The position numbers were made by a program, and so were the translations under genes. A stretch of 38,727 nt of DNA from Sulfuricella sp035530375. GTDB taxonomy: Bacteria > Pseudomonadota > Gammaproteobacteria > Burkholderiales > Sulfuricellaceae. Numbering within the stretch: position 1 is the first letter of the stretch; every line of letters starts with the position of its first letter. The DNA lies in the NCBI GenBank assembly GCA_035530375.1, contig DATKUY010000015.1:1-38727 (forward strand). Reading direction: 5' to 3'. Positions 6,940 to 15,333 of this stretch are shown here, in pieces. Below the pieces are notes generated by a model. That model had not been told where the DNA came from. It saw only the letters and a program-made list of their open reading frames with translations, and did no database searches.

Positions 6940-7971
6940 ATGGACGAAAACAGGAACAAGGCGCTGGCTGCCGCACTATCCCAGATCGAGAAGCAGTTCG
7001 GCAAGGGCTCCATCATGCGCCTTGGCGACGGCGAGGTGGTCAAGGATATCCAGGTGGTCTCCACCGGCTCGCTGGGGCTGGACATCGCGCTGGGCGTAGG
7101 CGGCCTGCCGCGCGGCCGGGTGGTGGAAATTTACGGGCCGGAATCTTCCGGCAAGACCACGCTGACCCTGCAAGTCATCGCCGAGATGCAAAAGCTCGGC
7201 GGCACCGCCGCGTTCATCGATGCGGAACATGCGCTCGACCCGCAGTACGCGCAAAAGCTCGGCGTGAACGTTTCCGACCTGCTGATCTCCCAGCCCGACA
7301 CCGGCGAACAGGCGCTGGAAATCGCCGACATGCTGGTGCGTTCCGGCTCGGTGGACATCGTGGTGATCGACTCGGTGGCGGCACTCACGCCCAAGGCCGA
7401 AATCGAAGGCGAAATGGGCGATTCCCACATGGGTCTGCAGGCCCGCCTGATGTCGCAGGCGCTGCGGAAACTCACCGGCAACATCAAGCGCACCAACACT
7501 CTGGTGATCTTCATCAACCAGATCCGGATGAAGATCGGCGTGATGTTCGGCAACCCGGAGACCACCACCGGCGGCAACGCCCTCAAGTTCTACGCCTCGG
7601 TGCGCCTGGACATCCGCCGTACCGGCGCGATCAAGAAGGGCGACGAGGTGATCGGTTCGGAAACCCGCGTCAAGGTGGTCAAGAACAAGGTGGCGCCGCC
7701 CTTCAAGCAGGCCGAATTCGACATCCTCTACGGCGAGGGAATTTCGCGCGAGGGCGAGATCATCGAACTGGGCGTGGCCCACAAACTGGTCGAAAAATCC
7801 GGCGCATGGTACAGCTACAAGGGCGAAAAAATCGGCCAGGGCAAGGACAACTCGCGCGAGTACCTGAAAGAGCACAAGGATATCGCCGCCGAGATCGAAG
7901 CCAAGGTGCGCGCCGCAGTCGGCGTGAGCGGCCTGCCGGCCACGGTAGACCCAGATACGGTGGATGCCTGA
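6940..7971 (+). CDS. recA: Recombinase RecA
   Basis: This 343-residue protein forms filaments on single-stranded DNA, catalyses strand exchange and stimulates LexA cleavage. The Walker A loop GPESSGKTT is at about 66-74, the Walker B region VVIDSVAALTPKAE near 140, and FINQIRMKIGVMFGNPETTTGG lies at about 193-214. An AAAGGGA Shine-Dalgarno (6927-6933) precedes ATG 6940; an in-frame TTG at 6919 is ignored. recX follows after a gap with a hairpin and a repeat, so RecX level may be limited by partial termination there. Confidence 0.98.
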   Translation: MDENRNKALAAALSQIEKQFGKGSIMRLGDGEVVKDIQVVSTGSLGLDIALGVGGLPRGRVVEIYGPESSGKTTLTLQVIAEMQKLGGTAAFIDAEHALDPQYAQKLGVNVSDLLISQPDTGEQALEIADMLVRSGSVDIVVIDSVAALTPKAEIEGEMGDSHMGLQARLMSQALRKLTGNIKRTNTLVIFINQIRMKIGVMFGNPETTTGGNALKFYASVRLDIRRTGAIKKGDEVIGSETRVKVVKNKVAPPFKQAEFDILYGEGISREGEIIELGVAHKLVEKSGAWYSYKGEKIGQGKDNSREYLKEHKDIAAEIEAKVRAAVGVSGLPATVDPDTVDA

Positions 7972-7988
7972 AACCAGTATTGTAGAGA

Positions 7989-8101
7989 GTCGCGAAGCGA
8001 CACTTTGCCTCCCTCTCCCGTCTCGCCGTGGTCGCTGCATAGCAGCGGGAACCCGGCGGGGACACTCCTTGCGGGTGCCGGAAGAGGACAGGGGAGAGGG
8101 A
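7989..8101. repeat. Hairpin and foldback repeat between recA and recX
   Basis: Just after recA, GTCGCGAAGCGAC (7989-8001) forms a short perfect hairpin. It is followed by a larger foldback with CCTCCCTCTCCCGTC on the left (about 8008-8022) and GACAGGGGAGAGGG on the right (about 8087-8100). An inner CCGGC/GCCGG pairing lies inside. The right arm supplies the purine-rich sequence in front of recX. There is no U-tract, so efficient rho-independent termination is not expected. Confidence 0.55.
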
Positions 8102-8108
8102 AAGGGTC

Positions 8109-8555
8109 ATGACATCTGATGCCATGACCCTGCGCGAGCGCGCTCTGGGGCTGCTGTCCCGGCGCGAGCATTCCCGTCTTGAACTGAGGCGCAAGCTTGC
8201 CGCGCATACCGAAGATGGCACCGAACTGGAAACCCTGCTCGATGATTTTGAAAAACGCGGCTGGCTGTCCGAGCAGCGTTTTGTGGAGCAGGTGATCCAT
8301 GCCCGCAACGGTCGCTACGGCAGTCGCTATGTGGTTCATGAGCTGCGGGAAAAAGGCGTTGCCGAGGCATTGATCGAACAGGCCCTGCCGCAGTTGAGAG
8401 AAGGCGAGCTTGAAGCTGCCCGTGCGGTATGGACAAAGAAATTCGGCCGGCAACCCGAGGACATGAAAGAGCGCGCAAGGCAGACCCGCTTTTTGCAAAG
8501 CAGGGGCTTCGGCCTCGATATAATCGGCAAGTTGCTGCGTGGCGATGCGGATTGA
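8109..8555 (+). CDS. recX: Regulatory protein RecX
   Basis: This 148-residue helical protein has the family's three-helix repeats: ALGLLSRREHSRLELRRKL near the N-terminus, DFEKRGWLSEQRFVEQVIHAR in the middle, and GVAEALIEQALPQL towards the end. RecX binds the RecA filament and limits its extension. It lies directly downstream of recA, as in most proteobacteria. ATG 8109 follows GGGAAAGGG at 8097-8105, a good ribosome binding site contributed by the repeat. Confidence 0.92.
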   Translation: MTSDAMTLRERALGLLSRREHSRLELRRKLAAHTEDGTELETLLDDFEKRGWLSEQRFVEQVIHARNGRYGSRYVVHELREKGVAEALIEQALPQLREGELEAARAVWTKKFGRQPEDMKERARQTRFLQSRGFGLDIIGKLLRGDAD

Positions 8556-8585
8556 AACCGGCATGATAAAAATGGAAAAATTAAA

Positions 8586-8933
8586 ATGAAAAAAATATTG
8601 TCGGGTTTTATCCTGACTGCTCTGATGCTGTTGTCCGGCTGCGATTACCTGCCTTTCGGCCTGACGCCGGTAAAGGACATTGTTGCTTCGCCCGCCCAGT
8701 TCGAAGGCAAGGAAATCAGGGTAAAGGGAAAGGTCAAGGATGTGACCAAGGTCCCGCTCGTCGATATCCGCTTTTACGTGCTGGATGACGGTAGCGGCGA
8801 AGTGACTGTGCTTACCCGGAATGATTTGCCGGCGGTGAACGATACCGTTACCGTCAAGGGCGTGGTCGAGAGCGCCGCAATCCTGGGCGGGCAATCCATC
8901 GGGTTGCGAATCAGGGAAACGAAACGGTTTTAA
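8586..8933 (+). CDS. Small lipoprotein with an OB-fold-like domain
   Basis: The 115-residue product has a clear lipoprotein signal: MKK, a hydrophobic stretch (ILSGFILTALMLL), and the lipobox LSGC with the acylated cysteine at residue 19. The mature part alternates short strands (KEIRVKGKVKDVTKVP, RFYVLDDGSGEVTVLT, DTVTVKGVVES). This pattern resembles the small OB-fold 'tRNA_anti-like' periplasmic proteins. Function is unknown. It is co-directed with recX and alaS; recX ends 30 bases upstream. Aspartate at +2 of the mature protein (CDY) would, by the enteric rule, favour retention in the inner membrane. Confidence 0.8.
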   Translation: MKKILSGFILTALMLLSGCDYLPFGLTPVKDIVASPAQFEGKEIRVKGKVKDVTKVPLVDIRFYVLDDGSGEVTVLTRNDLPAVNDTVTVKGVVESAAILGGQSIGLRIRETKRF

Positions 8934-8990
8934 ACATCGGCGGGCCGCAAGTTGCGCCTGCTAAATCTGGTGAATCTGGAACTTTAAAGC

Positions 8991-11618
<2,628 letters not shown>

Positions 11619-11631
11619 CGATCAGCCATGA

Positions 11632-11660
11632 GCCGGGTTTGGCGGTTTTCGCAAACCGGC
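11632..11660. terminator. Hairpin between convergent alaS and PilZ-like gene
   Basis: GCCGGGTTTG and CAAACCGGC can pair with one bulged G around a ten-base loop. It lies in the 46-base gap between the alaS stop and the stop of the convergent minus-strand gene, where a shared terminator is expected. There is no T-run on either side, so it is at best a weak intrinsic terminator. Confidence 0.4.
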
Positions 11661-11664
11661 AGAT

Positions 11665-12174
11665 TCAGAACATCGAATCTTTGCCTCCGGGCAGGAATCT
11701 GGATAACGCTTCCCTGGCTTTCCCGTGAAATTTGACGAACGGCATCCTGAAGCAAAAGGCATCGTGCGACAGAATGGCGCTCGGCATGCTAACCGTTAAT
11801 TGAATGATTTCAGGCGGCCCATGCGGGTTTCTCGGCGGCAGGGCGACCGTCACCAGCACCGGCTTTGTGGATGAAAGGTTGAATTTGCACTCCACGTCGA
11901 AGTCTTCGGCGGAAACATCCCGGATCAATATGGGCACACTGGTTTCTCCGGAAGGCGTATTGATCGCGATAGTCGCGTGCCAGTTCACGATTTTTCGCGG
12001 TAGTTCGCGCCTTTCATGATTATGCTGACGGACGATTTTTTCTGCGATTTCGTCGCTTTGTTCGAGCGCTTGTTGAAGATCTGTTTTGTCCCCGGTTCCG
12101 TTCCCACCTGAAGCGTCTTGCCCGGCAGGCGGAATCTGGTTTTCGCTGGCAATAGCTTCTTCAGGTTGGCTCAT
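11665..12174 (-). CDS. PilZ-like domain protein, degenerate c-di-GMP motif
   Basis: This is a 169-residue protein. Residues 1-50 are low-complexity and acidic. Residues 55-160 resemble a PilZ barrel: RRELPRK provides an RxxxR motif (R56-R60), and RDVSAEDF at 85-92 sits where PilZ has DxSxxG, but aspartate replaces the final glycine. PilZ domains bind c-di-GMP and regulate motility, adhesion or polysaccharide secretion; binding here is uncertain. ATG 12174 is chosen because AAGGAAAGG lies six bases upstream; an upstream in-frame ATG at 12222 lacks this. It is the last gene of a minus-strand set with the 82-residue and EAL-like genes. Confidence 0.65.
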   Translation of the reverse strand: MSQPEEAIASENQIPPAGQDASGGNGTGDKTDLQQALEQSDEIAEKIVRQHNHERRELPRKIVNWHATIAINTPSGETSVPILIRDVSAEDFDVECKFNLSSTKPVLVTVALPPRNPHGPPEIIQLTVSMPSAILSHDAFCFRMPFVKFHGKAREALSRFLPGGKDSMF

Positions 12175-12242
12175 TGCAAACCTTTCCTTGTACCCGTCGG
12201 CGTTTTCGGCGCTATGGGGCATGAGTTGTAATCAGGATCGCA

Positions 12243-12491
12243 CTATCCTTGTCCCAGCGTTGCCTCGATATCACGTTTCATGCTTTCCAGGAACATCCCG
12301 AAAATCCACGCCACGCACCCCTGGGCACCACCCAACCTGATATCCGTCTGGCGTTGCTGTTCTATCCCTTTTTCGAGAAACTGCAATAGTTCTTCAGGGT
12401 TGACGGTGTCTGGCGCCGGTTCGCCCATTACATGAATGATTATCTGCTTTTCCCTGTTGTCCAGAATGAGTTGCTCGTTCATCAATTGCAT
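12243..12491 (-). CDS. Hypothetical protein, 82 residues
   Basis: I do not recognise this protein. It begins MQLMNEQLILDNREKQIIIHVMGEP, and its C-terminal half (GGAQGCVAWIFGMFLESMKRDIEATL) could form an amphipathic helix. There is no signal peptide or clear membrane span. GAGGGGG lies eight bases before ATG 12491. It lies between the EAL-like gene and the PilZ-like gene on the same strand, with gaps of 128 and 68 bases, so a role with them is possible but unproven. Confidence 0.6.
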   Translation of the reverse strand: MQLMNEQLILDNREKQIIIHVMGEPAPDTVNPEELLQFLEKGIEQQRQTDIRLGGAQGCVAWIFGMFLESMKRDIEATLGQG

Positions 12492-12619
12492 AATAAGGCC
12501 CCCTCTTTGCTTGTCTGTTCGGTTGAGAAGCTGTTTCGAAAATTACTGCGCGTCTACTGCATCCGATTTTTTCCATGCCGGGCTAGCCAATAGCGCGGCA
12601 GTTTATGATGCTCATCGCT

Positions 12620-13555
12620 CTAAGCTTGCGGGCAACCGTGGGAAGGTTGCTGCATGGTGCTCCCCAGCTCCCTCAACGCGGTTTTTAAGGCGTCGAGCGG
12701 GAGCGGACGGCAAAGAAAATTCCCCTGCATGACCCTGCACCCTTCCCGGTACAGCATCATCATTTGCCTTGGGCTCTCCACGCCACAGGCCACCATGGAC
12801 AGGCCTTGCTTTGCCGCCATCGCCAAGACGGCAGCGACAATTTCTGTCGCTCCTGTCCCCCTGGCGAAACGCCAGAAGAATGAACGGTCGATCCAGATGG
12901 CATTAACCGGGAACTGCTTCGGATAGGAAAGGCTGGAGCGGTCCGAACCGAAATCGCTGACGGCAATGCGGACGCCGGTATCGGCCAGCTTTCGCAAAAT
13001 CGGAGCCATCGTCTGATGATTTTCCAGGAGTGCGCTTTCGCTGATTCCGCATTCGATCAGTTCCGGCTGGATGGCGGTGCCATCGATCGATTCCCGGATA
13101 TATGCGGCCAGCCGCGGGTCCATCAATTGCCGTGCCGAAAACCGGATGGTCGTGCGCACGGCCGGCAACTCTTCCTGGCTCATCGAGCTGGCTTGCATAC
13201 AGGCTTTACGTATGGCCCACTCGGATACGGCTTTTTCCATGGCAATGCCACCCAGCCGCGAAGTGGGCGCGCTGCCGGAAGCCAGGCCCCGTCCGGGTTG
13301 GCTCCAGTGAACCCGCGCCTCTACCCCGGCAATCCTGCCGCAGAACATATCGACCTGCGGTTGGTAAAGCAGGTGCGGTTTTTTGGGTTCGGGTGCGCCA
13401 TCCTGTTTGGCCGATGGATCTTCCCGCCTGGGTTTTCTCGTCACGGTGTGGGCGGATGTGATTGCCTCGCCGGCAGCCAATGCCACCGCACCGTATGCGT
13501 TGCGCTGGGCCGCTTGGGGAATGGATATGCTCTTGCTACCGTATTGCATAATCAT
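12620..13555 (-). CDS. Degenerate EAL-domain protein, probably not a phosphodiesterase
   Basis: The 311-residue protein has about 60 poorly conserved N-terminal residues and then an EAL-fold domain from YQPQVDMFCGRIAGVEARVHW (about 64) to QGNFLCRPLP (277-286). Several catalytic positions are altered: EAL is EAR (79-81), the metal-binding Asn of VNxS is Arg138, DDFG is SDFG (200-203), the Lys of KID is Trp221, and the Glu of AEG is Cys258. Glu79, Glu173, Asp201 and Gln277 remain. It is therefore more likely a c-di-GMP sensor or protein-binding domain than an enzyme. GGAGG lies eight bases before ATG 13555. Confidence 0.82.
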   Translation of the reverse strand: MIMQYGSKSISIPQAAQRNAYGAVALAAGEAITSAHTVTRKPRREDPSAKQDGAPEPKKPHLLYQPQVDMFCGRIAGVEARVHWSQPGRGLASGSAPTSRLGGIAMEKAVSEWAIRKACMQASSMSQEELPAVRTTIRFSARQLMDPRLAAYIRESIDGTAIQPELIECGISESALLENHQTMAPILRKLADTGVRIAVSDFGSDRSSLSYPKQFPVNAIWIDRSFFWRFARGTGATEIVAAVLAMAAKQGLSMVACGVESPRQMMMLYREGCRVMQGNFLCRPLPLDALKTALRELGSTMQQPSHGCPQA

Positions 13556-13678
13556 TGCGGTTGCCTCCGGATGCGTTATGTATGGGGCTTATCTTGATGC
13601 ACTGGCCTGGCAGCGTATTTTTTCGTGGTACATACGCCAGTAATAAATGCCAATCGGTCTTTCCGGCTCAGAAGCCCT

Positions 13679-13906
13679 TTATTCCGCTGGGTTCCAGTCC
13701 TCGCATGCAGCTTCCGGCGCCAATTTTCTGGATAGCTGCCAGATATTTTTTTTGCTTCCATCGGAGGTGTTCTGGCAGTACCCAACCGCATCCGACAAAC
13801 TGTGACAATATCCATCCAGTAATACGCGGGCGCCTTCCCATCTCGCGCAGGTACAACAGACCGTTTCAGCCAGGGGGGTAACGATAAAATTTGGAATTGA
13901 TGACAT
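13679..13906 (-). CDS. Small cysteine-rich protein, CxxC...CxxW type
   Basis: This 75-residue protein has C17-x2-C20 followed by W23, G25 and R27 (CARWEGAR), then GYC at 42-44 and a C-terminal CEDW (68-71). The spacing CxxCxxWxGxR ... GxC ... CxxW resembles small, probably metal-binding or redox proteins found in proteobacteria; I cannot name the family. The reading frame is open upstream to 14062, but ATG 13906 follows GAGGAGG (its GAGG six bases upstream) and gives a compact protein. It is the first gene of the minus-strand set leading to the EAL-like gene. Confidence 0.5.
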   Translation of the reverse strand: MSSIPNFIVTPLAETVCCTCARWEGARVLLDGYCHSLSDAVGYCQNTSDGSKKNIWQLSRKLAPEAACEDWNPAE

Positions 13907-14269
13907 AAACCTCCTCATGCAGATTAAGTGAGTGAGAGATTCCTGTTGATTCACCTTAGTCGAATAAATCACGGATTTAATGCATGGCAGAAAAAGCAGG
14001 TAATCCCTACTCGGAGCCATGGTATTTCCCCTAGCCAAAAATAAAGAAATTCCGTATATCAATATCCTTTTTCCTCACCTAAAGTCTGTACATACGGTCG
14101 TTTTGTCGAAGCGCGACACAACATAGAAAGGGTGCGCGGGCTGCTTTTTGCCGCATCCAATGGCGGGTTACACCGCCGGGTTTGTTTCGTGACGATTGAT
14201 CGCCGCCTTTGGGGAGTCAGCCATTTCTCCCCCATCCTGTGACTAACATTTTTTACTGTGGAGAAGATC
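13907..14269. other. Divergent intergenic region between two signalling gene sets
   Basis: About 363 bases separate the minus-strand cysteine protein from the plus-strand set that includes cheW and the chemoreceptor. Promoters for both directions should lie here. I see two inverted repeats, GGCGG-6-CCGCC (14162-14177) and GGGGAG-10-CTCCCC (14211-14232). No convincing sigma70 or sigma28 promoter could be assigned by eye. Open frames crossing this stretch on the minus strand look like chance. Confidence 0.4.
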
Positions 14270-14485
14270 ATGTCAGGTATATCTGCCCTGCAATTACAGC
14301 AAATGATGGGTTCGCTTGGATTCAATGAATGCGCACATGGTGCTTCGCAAACGCAGCTGATCAGGGCAATTCAGGTAAAACGTTGCGAGGAACCGTGTTT
14401 CGCCACTGACAAGCGTCATGACTGTGCGCAGCTTTGCGAATGGCGCCGGGATTGCCGCAAGCTGATGGCGGCATGGCTGCGTTAA
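14270..14485 (+). CDS. Small cysteine-rich protein with PCF-x8-C-x3-C-x5-C pattern
   Basis: The 71-residue product begins MSGISALQLQQMMG. Its second half is basic and cysteine-rich: EEPCFATDKRHDC then CEWRRDCRKLMAAW, placing cysteines at 43, 52, 56 and 62. Four cysteines with this spacing suggest a small zinc or iron-sulphur site. I recognise the pattern (PCF, C..WR..CR.L.A.W.R) as recurring in small proteins of betaproteobacteria but know no function. ATG 14270 follows GGAG at the right distance. It is 17 bases upstream of the RRM-like gene and heads the plus-strand set with cheW. Confidence 0.6.
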   Translation: MSGISALQLQQMMGSLGFNECAHGASQTQLIRAIQVKRCEEPCFATDKRHDCAQLCEWRRDCRKLMAAWLR

Positions 14486-14502
14486 AACGGGAGGCGAGAA
14501 AA

Positions 14503-14772
14503 ATGGATGCTAGGTGTATGAAACGGTTGAACGACACAGCCGACAGGCAGCATTTCGTCAATGAAATGGCGGAAATACTGGCGCCATATGGGTCGGTCAG
14601 GCGATCCCAGTTGGTGGTGGAAAAAAAAGATAGGGATACAGAGGTGCTCTGCTTTGTCGAGATGGAAACGCCCCAACAGGCAGAGGCAGCCAAAAATGGC
14701 TTGGGTTTGCTTTTACTGGGTGGCTGCCACCTCTTCCTCAGCGCCCAGCTTGGCGCAAATTTTGCGGAATAA
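14503..14772 (+). CDS. Small RRM-like protein, 89 residues
   Basis: This protein is not identified with certainty. Residues 18-68 resemble helix 1 to strand 3 and helix 2 of an RNA-recognition motif: FVNEMAEILAPYGSV, then QLVVEKKDRDT, then LCFVEMETPQQAEAAKNGL, the last like an RNP1 strand plus helix. The N-terminal RNP2 strand is not evident. ATG 14503 follows GGGAGGCGAG. It lies 20 bases upstream of cheW, and both are probably on one transcript. An RNA-binding function is inference from pattern only. Confidence 0.5.
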   Translation: MDARCMKRLNDTADRQHFVNEMAEILAPYGSVRRSQLVVEKKDRDTEVLCFVEMETPQQAEAAKNGLGLLLLGGCHLFLSAQLGANFAE

Positions 14773-14792
14773 ATCTTTAGGGAGATCATGAT

Positions 14793-15293
14793 ATGGCCAA
14801 ATCCACGCAAGACGTCGCCTCTTCAAAGGTCACCGCCGGTGTCAACGAATTCCTGACCTTCACCCTGGGCCATGAGGAATACGGCATGGAAATCACCAAG
14901 GTGCAGGAGATACGCGGCTACGACGCGGTCACCAAGCTGGCCAACACGCCGGACTTCCTCAAGGGCATTACCAACCTGCGCGGCATCATCGTGCCGATCA
15001 TCGACATGCGCATCAAATTCAACATGGAACATGCCGAGTATAACGACCTGACCGTGGTGATCATCATCAATGTCGCCCACCGCGTCGTCGGCATGGTGGT
15101 GGACGGCGTTTCCGACGTGATTACACTCTCCCAGGACCAGGTCAAGCCGGCGCCGGAATTCGGTGGCGCCATCGATACCAAGTACGTGATGGGCATCGGC
15201 GCGGTGGATGACCGCATGCTGATCCTGGTGGATATCGAAAAACTCATGTCCAGCGAGGACATGGATTTGGTGGAAACCGCCGCCGCAGCCTGA
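14793..15293 (+). CDS. cheW: Chemotaxis coupling protein CheW
   Basis: CheW links chemoreceptors to the histidine kinase CheA. The 166-residue protein shows the family's double-barrel pattern: FLTFTLGHEEYGMEITKVQEIRGY near 19-42, FLKGITNLRGIIVPIIDMR near 56-74, VVGMVVDGVSDVI near 97-110 and YVMGIGAVDDRMLILVDIEKL near the end. AGGGAGATCATGAT precedes the start. It lies 40 bases before a large chemoreceptor gene. No cheA, cheY or cheR is in the window, so this is an isolated coupling protein-receptor pair. Confidence 0.95.
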   Translation: MAKSTQDVASSKVTAGVNEFLTFTLGHEEYGMEITKVQEIRGYDAVTKLANTPDFLKGITNLRGIIVPIIDMRIKFNMEHAEYNDLTVVIIINVAHRVVGMVVDGVSDVITLSQDQVKPAPEFGGAIDTKYVMGIGAVDDRMLILVDIEKLMSSEDMDLVETAAAA

Positions 15294-15333
15294 TCTCTTT
15301 CCGTACTTATGTTTCTTCAAGGAGTGAAAAATC

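Noticed and set aside
13907..14269. Sigma28 (FliA) promoter for the cheW set
   Set aside because: TAAAGTCT occurs near 14082, but no GCCGATAA-like -10 lies at the required spacing.
14059..14325. 88-codon minus-strand frame overlapping the four-cysteine gene
   Set aside because: It overlaps a better-supported plus-strand gene and has no ribosome site; its cysteines are explained by the opposite strand.
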